From: Microthrix sp041394405
Lineage (GTDB): Bacteria > Actinomycetota > Acidimicrobiia > Acidimicrobiales > Microtrichaceae
Length of the DNA: 64,000 bases
Direction: 5' to 3'
Assembly: GCA_041394405.1 (NCBI GenBank)
Contig: JAWKIF010000006.1
Coordinates: 744,001 to 808,000 of the forward strand
In this document: positions 17,628 through 25,421 of the stretch, in pieces
Position numbering within the stretch: position 1 is the first letter of the stretch
Layout of the letters: every line of letters begins with the position of its first letter
The notes under the pieces: model-generated
Databases searched by the model: none
Told to the model about the DNA's origin: nothing
What the model saw: only the letters and a program-made list of their open reading frames with translations
Program-made: the position numbers and the translations under genes

Positions 17628-19328
17628 CTAGGCCCCGCCACGCTTCACCGTGCGCCGGCGCCCGCCGGAGGCCCCTGGGACGGGCCGCATCGTGGGCGGC
17701 GGCGGCCAGGGAGAGGCCCACACGCCGTCCACCTCGTCGAGTCGGCAGCGGTGCCCGTATCGCTGGATCCAGGCCGCCACCGTTGCCAGCTCGTCGGCCA
17801 ACGACTGGGTGAGCGGGTCGGTGGGACCTGCCGCCTCGGGGGCGGCCTCACCCATCCGCCAGGCGCCATCGGGGTCGCACCATCGAACCGCCACGCCGTG
17901 GGCCAGTTCCACGAGGGTGCCGTCGGGCGTGGCGAAGCGGATGAGCGCCGGGCGGCGCAGCGCGGCGCAGCGGAGCGTGCGGTTCAGTGCCGATACGTAG
18001 GCGCGAAGCCGGTCGCGGGTGGTGGCGGCCTCCTCGAAACGCTCGTCGGCGGCCAGGCGTTCCATGCGCTCGGCGAGCGGGCCGCGCACCACCTCGTGGT
18101 CGCCGGTCAACGCCCGCTTGGCGGCGTTCACCGCTTCGGCGTAGCGGGCCGAGTCCACCAGCCCGGCGCAGGGGCACGCGGTGACGCCCAGCTGAGCTGC
18201 GGTACACGGACCGTCGCGAGGGGCAGGCCGATTGGCCGACAACCGCGTGGTGCAGCGCCGCAGCGGCACCGCATCGCCCACCGCCTCGGTGATGAGCTGA
18301 CCCACCGAACGGGAGGGCAGGGGGCCGAGGGCCGGCCCGTCGCCTGGCGCATTCCGGGCCAGCGTGAGGCGGGGAAAGGCCTCATTGGTGAGCGTCAGCC
18401 AGCAGCCGCCCCGCTTCGGGCGCCCCTGCCGGTTGTAGCGCGGCTCCAGCGCCTGGATCAGCCTGATCTCCAGGACGGCGGCTTCCAGGGTCGATGGCGT
18501 GCGGCGGTGGTCGATGCGCGCGCAGTCCTCCAACAGTCGACCGATCTTGCGGCGGGTGTCGGTGGAGAAGTAGCTGCGTACCCGGGAGCGCAGGTTGGTG
18601 GCCTTTCCCACGTAGATCACCCGCCCCTGGGCGTCTCGCATGAGGTACACGCCGGGGGAGCGGGGCAGGCGATCGGTGAGCCGCAGCTTGGTGGCCTGAG
18701 GATGGCCGGCCATCTTGGGCATGGCCACGAGGTCGTCGAGGCCCGTGACCCCCCAGGCCGCGGCCCGTTCCAGCTCCACGTGCAACAGGTCGGCGGTGGC
18801 GAGGGCGTCGTCGAGCGCCCGATGTGACGGGCGGTGGTCCAGCCGGAGCGCCCGAGCCAGGGTGCCGAGCTTGCAGTCGGGCACGTCGCTGCGCAGCAGC
18901 CGTCGGGCCAGCGCCAGCGTGTCGACGCCCCGATTGGTCAGGGGCGACCGGCCGGTTGCCACGAGGGCCGCGTCCAGAAACGAGCGATCGAAGCGCAGGT
19001 TGTGGCCCACCAACACGGCATCTCCCATGAACTCCAACAAGGCCGGTAGGACGGCCTCGATGCGAGGCGCCCGAACCACCAACGCATCGCTGATGCCGGT
19101 GAGCACGCAGATGTTGGTCGGGATGGCCCGACCGGGGTTGACCAGCGTCTGGAAGGTGCCCAGGAACTCGCCGCCGCGCACCTTGACCGCGCCCACCTCG
19201 GTGATGGCGTCCGACCCGGGCGCTCCACCGGTGGTCTCCAGGTCGACCACGCAGAAGGTGACGTCGGCCAGCGGGGCGCCCAGATCGTCCAGGGAGTACT
19301 GCAGGGGCGGTGCGACGGAGGTGGCCAC
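17628..19328 (-). CDS. DEDDh exonuclease fused to a GIY-YIG/UvrC-like endonuclease module
   Basis: 566 residues from GTG 19328. Residues about 18-180 form a DnaQ-like 3-prime exonuclease: CVVDLETTGGAPGSDAITEVG (ExoI), VLVGHNLRFDRSFLDAAL (ExoII) and SHRALDDALATADLL (ExoIII, DEDDh). A GIY-YIG domain follows, with RSPGVYLMRDAQGRVIYVGK and ATNLRSRVRSYF, as in UvrC and Cho. The C-terminal half keeps the UVR-like helix around ERFEEAATTRDRLRAYV. The same fusion occurs in actinobacteria (Rv2191 type) and is thought to act in nucleotide excision repair by cutting 3-prime of lesions and trimming. A LexA-type SOS box lies 16-29 bases upstream of the start codon, strong support for a damage-induced repair role. 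Confidence 0.9.
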   Translation of the reverse strand: MATSVAPPLQYSLDDLGAPLADVTFCVVDLETTGGAPGSDAITEVGAVKVRGGEFLGTFQTLVNPGRAIPTNICVLTGISDALVVRAPRIEAVLPALLEFMGDAVLVGHNLRFDRSFLDAALVATGRSPLTNRGVDTLALARRLLRSDVPDCKLGTLARALRLDHRPSHRALDDALATADLLHVELERAAAWGVTGLDDLVAMPKMAGHPQATKLRLTDRLPRSPGVYLMRDAQGRVIYVGKATNLRSRVRSYFSTDTRRKIGRLLEDCARIDHRRTPSTLEAAVLEIRLIQALEPRYNRQGRPKRGGCWLTLTNEAFPRLTLARNAPGDGPALGPLPSRSVGQLITEAVGDAVPLRRCTTRLSANRPAPRDGPCTAAQLGVTACPCAGLVDSARYAEAVNAAKRALTGDHEVVRGPLAERMERLAADERFEEAATTRDRLRAYVSALNRTLRCAALRRPALIRFATPDGTLVELAHGVAVRWCDPDGAWRMGEAAPEAAGPTDPLTQSLADELATVAAWIQRYGHRCRLDEVDGVWASPWPPPPTMRPVPGASGGRRRTVKRGGA

Positions 19329-19343
19329 GCGCTCGATCGTAGA

Positions 19344-19357
19344 CGAACGGACGTTCG
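19344..19357. promoter_or_regulatory. LexA/SOS box CGAAC-GGAC-GTTCG
   Basis: CGAAC and GTTCG flank four bases, matching the actinobacterial and Bacillus-type LexA operator CGAAC-N4-GTTCG exactly. The symmetry extends to GACGAACG/CGTTCGTC (19342-19359). It sits directly upstream of the nuclease gene on the minus strand and about 100 bases upstream of the divergent zinc-ribbon gene. The nuclease is the likelier target. Confidence 0.75.
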
Positions 19358-19457
19358 TCGAACAGTCGTTTGGGTGACGCTTGCGGCCCGGTGCACGAGG
19401 GCGAACCGGGCTTCCCGCCACGGTAGGCGTCGGCAGCGGGCGGTAGCCTGCCCGATC

Positions 19458-19700
19458 GTGAACGACGCCCCGACCGAACCCGCCGCAGTGAGCGCCCGGT
19501 ATCGCTGCGCGACGTGCGGCAACCTGACCCGCTTCGATGTGGTGGCCACCCGACGCACCCGGGCGTTCCATCACTACTCGGTGGGAGGTGAGCTGACCGT
19601 CGAGGACACGCAAGTTCTGGATGAGGTGATCGAGTCGGTGAGCTGTCGCTGGTGTTCCAGCGATTCGGGAGTGGTCGGCGTCGACGAACCGGAGAGCTGA
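19458..19700 (+). CDS. small zinc-ribbon protein
   Basis: 80 residues from GTG 19458. Two CxxC pairs, YRCATCGNLTRFDVV near the N-terminus and VSCRWCSSDSG near the C-terminus, should form one zinc ribbon. The middle, RRTRAFHHYSVGGEL, is basic and the end acidic. There is no Shine-Dalgarno; TAGCCT ends eight bases before the start, so the transcript may be leaderless. It is the first gene of the long plus-strand operon, 17 bases before the NYN gene. Function unknown; a nucleic-acid or protein adaptor would be typical for such a ribbon. Confidence 0.7.
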   Translation: MNDAPTEPAAVSARYRCATCGNLTRFDVVATRRTRAFHHYSVGGELTVEDTQVLDEVIESVSCRWCSSDSGVVGVDEPES

Positions 19701-19717
19701 GTGGCGCCGGTGATTGC

Positions 19718-21049
19718 GTGACCCAGCAGCCATCGGCTGAGGAGCAGGTGCTTCGCCCTGCGCTGGAGGCGGCGCTGGATGTCGCCGAGCGGGGTATGCA
19801 GCGCACGCCACCGGTGGTGCCGCCGCGTGGGCTGCGGTCGGTGTTGGGCTTTCGCAAGCGACCGCCAACCGCGTTGGCGGCCGTGCGCCGGGTGCTGGAC
19901 GGGGACGACGACTTCCGTCGAACGGTGGCCGATCAGGCCGACCTGGTGGCGTTGGGTCGCGGTGCTGCGGCCTATCTGGAGCGCGACGACGGCTGGGAGC
20001 GCGAGCTGGCCCAGGCGGTCGCCGCGGTGAACGCGTCCGATGCCGAGGATCGCGCCCGGGAGTCCGAACGGGCGGCGCTGGGGAGGGTCGCCGAGCTGGA
20101 GGCACGGGTCGAGGCGCTGGGGGCGGCCGATGAGCGGCTGGCCCGGGTCGGCGAGGAGCTCGACGCCCTGCGAACGAGGTTGAACGACGAGATCGAGGCG
20201 CGGGCGGCAGCGGAGCAACGCTCGCGAGACCTGGAAGCTCAGCGACAGCGGGCCGTGCGGGAGCTGGCAGACGAGCGCCGGCGGTTGGCCGACCGCACGG
20301 CGGAGGCGCGTGAGCTGCGGGAGCGGGTTGCTCGGGGTGCCGCCGAGGTGGCCACCTCCTCCGATGCCACCGACGAGCCGGCCCGGCTGGAGGCGATGGT
20401 GGCCGACCAGGGGGCGGCAGCAGCTCGGCAGGCCGAACGACTGTGCGAGGTTGCCCAGGCGGCGCGCCAGGTGGCGGACGCCCTGGCCGCTCTGGCCGAC
20501 CCCCACTCGCTCGCCGGTTGGCCGGAGGAAGCCGGGCGGTCGGATGCCGAGCGAGCCGGGCAGGGCGGGGACGCCCGCGGTGCTGCGAGTCGGGTGCGGC
20601 GGCGTACGCCGGTGCGCGTTGGACGTGGCCTGCGTGAGGGCTCGCCCGAGGCGGCGCGTGCGCTGTTGGACACCCCGGGCCTGATGTTGTGGGTGGACGG
20701 ATACAACGCAGCGATGGCGTTGTGGGAGAACCTGTCGCTTCCGGCCCAGCGTGATGCGTTGGTCGGGGCACTGGGGCGTCTGGCCGCCGCACACGGCACC
20801 GACATACGAGTGGTGTTCGACGGAGCGGACCCGGAGGCGACGGTGCCGGCCGTGCGACGGCCGTTGCCCGTTCGGGTGCGGTTCACCGCCGCCGATGTCG
20901 AGGCCGACGACGACATCCTTGCCGCGGTGGCCGCCACCGACGACGCCGTACCGGTGGCGGTGTTGAGCGCCGATCGCCGGGTGCGCAACGGCGCCGCTGC
21001 CCTGGGGGCGAACCTGTTGAGCCCCGACGACCTGCGGGCGCTGCTGTGA
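19718..21049 (+). CDS. coiled-coil protein with C-terminal NYN (YacP-like) ribonuclease domain
   Basis: 443 residues from GTG 19718. Residues about 60-300 are a long Ala/Arg/Glu-rich coiled coil. The last 130 residues form a NYN/PIN-fold domain: LMLWVDGYNAAMALWE holds the first acidic residue, IRVVFDGADP the second, and EADDDILAAVAATDDAVPV with VLSADRRVRNGAAALGAN the rest of the acidic site. NYN proteins cleave RNA; YacP/Rae1 cuts mRNA on ribosomes in Bacillus. The coiled coil probably makes it oligomeric or attaches it to a partner. Its stop overlaps the queG start (GTGA), linking it to a tRNA-modification gene. Confidence 0.8.
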   Translation: MTQQPSAEEQVLRPALEAALDVAERGMQRTPPVVPPRGLRSVLGFRKRPPTALAAVRRVLDGDDDFRRTVADQADLVALGRGAAAYLERDDGWERELAQAVAAVNASDAEDRARESERAALGRVAELEARVEALGAADERLARVGEELDALRTRLNDEIEARAAAEQRSRDLEAQRQRAVRELADERRRLADRTAEARELRERVARGAAEVATSSDATDEPARLEAMVADQGAAAARQAERLCEVAQAARQVADALAALADPHSLAGWPEEAGRSDAERAGQGGDARGAASRVRRRTPVRVGRGLREGSPEAARALLDTPGLMLWVDGYNAAMALWENLSLPAQRDALVGALGRLAAAHGTDIRVVFDGADPEATVPAVRRPLPVRVRFTAADVEADDDILAAVAATDDAVPVAVLSADRRVRNGAAALGANLLSPDDLRALL

Positions 21050-22176
21050 GCGACACCGATCTGGCCGAGCTGGCCGACGCGGCGTTGGAGGTGGGCCGCC
21101 AGGCGGGCCTTGCTGCGGTGGGCATCTGCGACACTGCGCCGTTCGTCGAGGCCCGGCGGGCGCTGGAACAGCGAAAGGCCGAAGGCCTGGCAGGCACGTT
21201 GGAGTTCACCTACCGCAACCCGGAGCGCTCCACCGAGCCGGATCGCCTGCTGCGCAACGCGTCCAGCCTGGTGGTGGGTGCGGTGGCGTACGCCCAGACG
21301 GAGCCACCGCTTGCCGGCCCGGCGGCCGAATCGGAACCCGTTGCCCGGGTGGCCCGCTACGCCACCGACGACTACTACGGACGGTTGCGGGCCGCGCTGG
21401 AGGCGGTCGCCGAACGGCTGCGACGGGCGGGGTTTCGGGCCCGGGTGGTGGCCGACGACAACGGCCTGGTCGACCGTGCTGCGGCTCGCCGCGCCGGGCT
21501 GGGGTGGATCGGCCGCAACACGGGAGTGATCTCCCCGGATGCCGGCGGCGAGGTGGTGCTGGGGTCGGTCGTCACCGATGCGTGCCTTCCTCCTCGAGGC
21601 GCACCCGTGCAGGACGGCTGCGGCAGCTGCCGAGCGTGCGAGCCGGCGTGTCCAACCGGGGCCCTGGCCGACGGCCGGCTGGATGCTCGACGATGCCTGG
21701 CGGCGTTGGTCCAGGCCCCCGGCGAGTTCCCGTTGGAGTTCAGGGAGGCGTTGGGTGACCGTCTCTACGGCTGCGACGAGTGCACGGTGGTGTGTCCACC
21801 CAGCCGCCTGGCCTCGCGCCGCTTGGGCGCCGAGCCGAGTGGAACTCGGCCCGGGCCCCTCGTCGACGTGCTGGGGCTGTTGTCCATGGGCGACGATGAG
21901 TTGATGGAACGCTTCGGACGCTTCTACCTGCCGGGACGCGACCCCGACGCGCTGCGCCGCAACGCCTTGGTGGTGCTGGGCAACGTGGGGAGCGCCGACG
22001 ACGAGGCGACGGTGGCGACGCTGCGCCGATACCTGGCATCGCCCTCGGCCATGTTGGCCGAGCACGCCGAGTGGGCCGCACATCGAGCCGGCGTGGCCGT
22101 CGGCGCAGATCAGGGCCGCGGCGCGGCCGGTCTGGGCTCGGGCACCAGCGATGCCGGCGAGGTGTGCACGCCATGA
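21046..22176 (+). CDS. queG: epoxyqueuosine reductase
   Basis: 376 residues from GTG 21046. The N-terminal cobalamin-binding part includes VVADDNGLVDRAAARRAGLGWIG, with the conserved catalytic Asp, and GRNTGVISPDAGG. Two 4Fe-4S motifs follow, CGSCRACEPACPTGAL and CDECTVVCPPS. The C-terminus is a HEAT-like repeat, ALRRNALVVLGNVGSADDE. QueG uses B12 and two clusters to reduce epoxyqueuosine to queuosine in the anticodon of GUN tRNAs, so the organism should make or salvage queuosine, which mycobacteria do not do by this route. GTGA and ATGA overlaps couple it to the neighbours on both sides. Confidence 0.92.
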   Translation: MSDTDLAELADAALEVGRQAGLAAVGICDTAPFVEARRALEQRKAEGLAGTLEFTYRNPERSTEPDRLLRNASSLVVGAVAYAQTEPPLAGPAAESEPVARVARYATDDYYGRLRAALEAVAERLRRAGFRARVVADDNGLVDRAAARRAGLGWIGRNTGVISPDAGGEVVLGSVVTDACLPPRGAPVQDGCGSCRACEPACPTGALADGRLDARRCLAALVQAPGEFPLEFREALGDRLYGCDECTVVCPPSRLASRRLGAEPSGTRPGPLVDVLGLLSMGDDELMERFGRFYLPGRDPDALRRNALVVLGNVGSADDEATVATLRRYLASPSAMLAEHAEWAAHRAGVAVGADQGRGAAGLGSGTSDAGEVCTP

Positions 22177-23327
22177 AGCACCTGTTGGTGACCAACGACT
22201 ATCCGCCCAAGGTGGGCGGCATCCAGAGCTATCTGTGGGAGCTGTGGCGCCGCTTGGACCCCGACGATGTGACCGTGCTGTGCACCCCACACGAGGGCGA
22301 CCACGCCTTTGACGCGGCGGCACCCCATCGCATCGAACGCACCCGCGATCCGGTGCTGTTGCCCCACCCGGGTCTGGCCCGCCGCATCGAGACGCTGGCT
22401 CGTGACTGCGGGGCCGAGTTGCTCGTGCTGGACCCGGCGCTTCCGCTGTCGTTGCTGGGGCCGAGCCTCGGGCAACGCTTGGGTCTTCCGTGGGTGATCG
22501 TGCTGCACGGTGCCGAGATCACCGTGCCCGGTCGCATTCCCCTCAGCGCTCCGTTGTTGCGTCGGGTGCTGCGCGCCGCGGACGGCGTCGTGGCCGCAGG
22601 CGGCTACCCGCTGGCCGAGGCCGAACGCGCGGCGGGCGGACCGCTGAGAAACGTCGTCGTCCCACCCGGGGTGGACACGGCCGACATCGTTCCCCTGACC
22701 GCCGAGGAGCGGGTCGACGTTCGTCGTCGCCTCGGGGTGGGGGACCAGTCCGCGTTGGTGTTTGGGCTGAGCCGGTTGGTGCCCCGCAAGGGCTTTGATG
22801 TGTTGATCGAGGCGGTGCACGCCTTGGCCCGTCAGGGCGCCGACGTGGCGCTGGCCATCGCCGGCGATGGGCGCGACCGGCGCCGACTCCACCGTCTGGC
22901 GGCGCAGGGGCCGGGCCACATCGAACTGCTGGGCCGCGTGAGCGATGCGCATCGGGCCGAGTACTACGGGGCGGCCGACGTCTTCGCCATGCTGTGCCGC
23001 GACCGCTGGCTGGGCCTGGAGCAGGAGGGGTTTGGCATCGTGTTCCTTGAGGCGGCCGCCGCTGGGGTGCCGGCCCTGGCCGGACGTTCGGGGGGCAGCC
23101 ACGAGGCCGTGGCCCACGGGGACACGGGGCTGGTCGTGGACGACCCGGAGGATGCCACGGCGGTGGCCGCAGCCCTGGCCCGCCTGGTGAACCGTCCCGA
23201 CGAGCGGCGCGGCATGGGCGCCGAGGCTCGGCGCCGGGTGGAGCGCGACTTCGACTACGACGTGCTGGCGGAACGCCTGGGGCGGGCGTTGGAGGCCTTC
23301 GGTGCCGGAAGGGAGGTCGTCGGATGA
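22173..23327 (+). CDS. GT4 glycosyltransferase, PimB-like mannosyltransferase
   Basis: 384 residues from ATG 22173, overlapping queG by four bases. It is a GT-B fold enzyme. LLVTNDYPPKVGGIQSYLWE is the acceptor loop typical of PimB. VVPPGVDT, GLSRLVPRKGFDVLIEA and AGDGRDRRRLHRLA belong to the donor domain, and EQEGFGIVFLEAAAAGVPAL has the EGFGIV-E nucleotide-sugar motif. PimB adds the second mannose to phosphatidylinositol mannosides using GDP-mannose at the inner membrane face. The acceptor assignment rests on motif similarity and on the position near trpD and the DEDD nuclease, as in the Rv2188c region. Confidence 0.82.
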   Translation: MKHLLVTNDYPPKVGGIQSYLWELWRRLDPDDVTVLCTPHEGDHAFDAAAPHRIERTRDPVLLPHPGLARRIETLARDCGAELLVLDPALPLSLLGPSLGQRLGLPWVIVLHGAEITVPGRIPLSAPLLRRVLRAADGVVAAGGYPLAEAERAAGGPLRNVVVPPGVDTADIVPLTAEERVDVRRRLGVGDQSALVFGLSRLVPRKGFDVLIEAVHALARQGADVALAIAGDGRDRRRLHRLAAQGPGHIELLGRVSDAHRAEYYGAADVFAMLCRDRWLGLEQEGFGIVFLEAAAAGVPALAGRSGGSHEAVAHGDTGLVVDDPEDATAVAAALARLVNRPDERRGMGAEARRRVERDFDYDVLAERLGRALEAFGAGREVVG

Positions 23328-23851
23328 GCCGCCCCAGCGTCGCCGAGGAGCGTGCTGTCGCGCAGGCGGCTTCCGCCAAGCGTCGAGCCGCCGAGCGGCA
23401 GCGCCTGGCCGAACGGTTTGGCGACACCACGCCCGGCTGGTGGATGGTGGTGGCGTCGTGGGTGGCCGCCGCCGCAGTCACGCTGACGGGCCTGGCGGGA
23501 ATAGCGTTCGGCGGCTCGGCGGAGATCGTGGCCTTCGTGGTGTCGATCGGGTTGTTTGGCGCCGGGCTGGTGGCCGCCATGGCCGGCTTCGTGGTGGCGG
23601 CCGGACGCTCCCGACGCGACCGGCTGGACCTGGGAAGCCTGGCGCTGCTCACCGGGATTGCTCCGCCGAGGGTGCGGCGGCACCTGTTTGGCGCCTTGGC
23701 CCTCCAGGTGGTGGGCGGGCTGGTGCCGGCCATCGCCACCCAGGGCCTCGAACTGGACTTCGGCACGCTCGTGCCGATGGTGGGTATCGGCCTGATCTTC
23801 TGGTGGGGCGCAGCGTACGGCGACTTCCCACCCCTCGGCGACGCGCCGTGA
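23324..23851 (+). CDS. four-helix membrane protein of unknown function
   Basis: 175 residues. A charged, Ala/Arg-rich N-terminus of 35 residues precedes hydrophobic segments WWMVVASWVAAAAVTLTGLA, IVAFVVSIGLFGAGLVAAM, LFGALALQVVGGLVPAIA and LVPMVGIGLIFWWGAAYG. No family recognised. It overlaps the PimB-like gene (ATGA) and the ArsA-like gene (GTGA) by four bases each, so it is translated with them. An envelope role beside the glycosyltransferase is plausible. Confidence 0.7.
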   Translation: MSRPSVAEERAVAQAASAKRRAAERQRLAERFGDTTPGWWMVVASWVAAAAVTLTGLAGIAFGGSAEIVAFVVSIGLFGAGLVAAMAGFVVAAGRSRRDRLDLGSLALLTGIAPPRVRRHLFGALALQVVGGLVPAIATQGLELDFGTLVPMVGIGLIFWWGAAYGDFPPLGDAP

Positions 23852-25020
23852 GGCTCATTGTGTTCACCGGCAAGGGCGGCGTGGGCAAGTCCACCGTTGC
23901 CGCCGCCAGCGCCCTGGCGGCGGCCGAGGCGGGGCAGCGGGTGGCGGTCATCTCCACCGACCCGGCCCACTCCCTCGCCGACGTGTTGGGACGGGCTGTC
24001 GGCACCGAAGCGGTCCAGGTCACACCCGGTTGCCATGCCCAGCAGCTGGATGCGCGGCTGCGGATGGAGCAGTCATGGGCCGAGGTGGGGGGCTGGCTTC
24101 ATCGGGCGTTTGCGTGGGCCGGGTTGGACGACCTGATGGCCGAGGAGCTGACGCTGCTGCCCGGATTGGAGGAGTTGTTCGCCCTCTCCGAGGTCACCCG
24201 GTTGGCCGAGGCCGGACGATTCGATGCGGTCATGGTGGATTGTGCGCCGACCGCCGAGACGCTTCGGCTGCTTGCGCTTCCCGAGGTCATCGGCCTCTAC
24301 CTGGACCGTGCGGACGCCCGTGGAGGCCTTCGGGGCCTGGCCCGCGATGCGGCCCGACGGCTGGGCGATTTCCCGGCCCCGGATGCGTCGATGTCTCGCG
24401 CCGTACGTTCGCTCACCGGCGAGCTGGCCGCGCTGCGCCGCCTGTTGGCTGCCGATGACACGTCGGTGCGGTTGGTCACCACCGCCGAGCGGGTCGTGCT
24501 GGCCGAGACGCGCCGCACGTTCAGTGCCCTGAGCCTGTTCGGCTACAGCGTCGACGCCGTGGTGGTGAACCGGTTGGTGCCGCCGGACGACCATCCGTTG
24601 CTCGCCGGTTGGCGGGCCCGGCAGGGCGACGCGCTGCGCGAGGTTGCCGACGCCTTTGGCGATGCACCGGTGCTCACGGCCGGCCTGCTGGCCGACGAGC
24701 CCGTTGGGGTGGAGGCGTTGCTGGAGCTCGCGGCGGCCACCTACGGATCGAGGTGCCCCAGCGACCGACTGGCCAGCCTGCGGCCGATGCGGGTGGTGGA
24801 CGGCGCCGAAGGGCCGGAACTGCACCTGTCGCTCCCGAGCGCCTCCTCGGACGCGGTGGAGGTCTTCACACGCGATGACGATCTGACCCTCACGGTGGGG
24901 GCGCACCGCAGAACGCTGTTGGTGCCCCAGGCGATGCGGGGTCGGCCGGTACTGGGAGCCTCGCTGCGCGAGGGCACGCTGGTGGTGCGGTTCGGACCGA
25001 CCGATATCCTGGACACGTGA
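23848..25020 (+). CDS. ArsA/GET3-like anion-transporter-type ATPase
   Basis: 390 residues from GTG 23848. VFTGKGGVGKSTVAAASALA is the deviant Walker A of the SIMIBI class with its signature Lys. VISTDPAHSLADVLG is switch I, and VMVDCAPTAETLRLLALPEV is switch II. The C-terminal 80 residues form the beta-rich tail seen in actinobacterial ArsA-like proteins. ArsA drives arsenite export and Get3 delivers tail-anchored proteins. No arsB, arsC or arsR is near, so arsenic export is not supported. A related gene (Rv2184c) lies close to pimB in mycobacteria, suggesting a conserved membrane-related role. Confidence 0.85.
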   Translation: MRLIVFTGKGGVGKSTVAAASALAAAEAGQRVAVISTDPAHSLADVLGRAVGTEAVQVTPGCHAQQLDARLRMEQSWAEVGGWLHRAFAWAGLDDLMAEELTLLPGLEELFALSEVTRLAEAGRFDAVMVDCAPTAETLRLLALPEVIGLYLDRADARGGLRGLARDAARRLGDFPAPDASMSRAVRSLTGELAALRRLLAADDTSVRLVTTAERVVLAETRRTFSALSLFGYSVDAVVVNRLVPPDDHPLLAGWRARQGDALREVADAFGDAPVLTAGLLADEPVGVEALLELAAATYGSRCPSDRLASLRPMRVVDGAEGPELHLSLPSASSDAVEVFTRDDDLTLTVGAHRRTLLVPQAMRGRPVLGASLREGTLVVRFGPTDILDT

Positions 25021-25352
25021 GCGACCACGAGGATCCGGCCCCCGACGATCCGGATCCCGCCTCGAAGCCGGCCGGGGATGGTTCGTCGGACGCCGCAGCG
25101 GCCCTGCAACAGGCGGCGCTGGGCGCCATCGGCGCGCTGCGTGGCCTGCTGGACGCCGCTGAGGAGGTGGTGGCCGACTCGGATCGGGTTGGCGACCTGG
25201 TGTCGGGAGTGACCTCATGGGCGGAGCGACTGGGCGAGCACCTGGGCGCCGATGGCGGCTCGCACCCCGAAGCCGATGAGGCTCCGTCTTCGCCGGGATC
25301 GTCCGGGCACGAGCCCGCCGCTCGCGGTCCTCGACGGGTGCCGTTGGACTAA
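25017..25352 (+). CDS. small acidic protein of unknown function
   Basis: 111 residues from GTG 25017, overlapping the ArsA-like gene by four bases. Both ends are Asp/Pro/Ser-rich and look disordered. The middle, ALQQAALGAIGALRGLLDAA followed by EEVVADSDRVGDLVSGV, should form two amphipathic helices. No family recognised. The overlap and consistent codon bias argue that it is real. Confidence 0.6.
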   Translation: MSDHEDPAPDDPDPASKPAGDGSSDAAAALQQAALGAIGALRGLLDAAEEVVADSDRVGDLVSGVTSWAERLGEHLGADGGSHPEADEAPSSPGSSGHEPAARGPRRVPLD

Positions 25353-25421
25353 ACGGTCCGCAGCCCATTGGCCGTGGGACGGTTTCCTCATGGAGGGGAG
25401 ACGCCTGCCGATGGAACCTCC

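Noticed and set aside
17628..20792. A 1054-codon open frame on the minus strand spanning the nuclease and beyond
   Set aside because: Only the part from 19328 down has the nuclease domains. The upstream part is the antisense of the zinc-ribbon and NYN genes and is low-complexity Pro/Arg, a usual artefact of high-GC DNA.
23848..25020. Arsenical pump ATPase (arsA) of an arsenic-resistance operon
   Set aside because: No arsB, arsC, arsD or arsR nearby, and the locus matches the conserved PimB-linked ArsA-like gene of actinobacteria.
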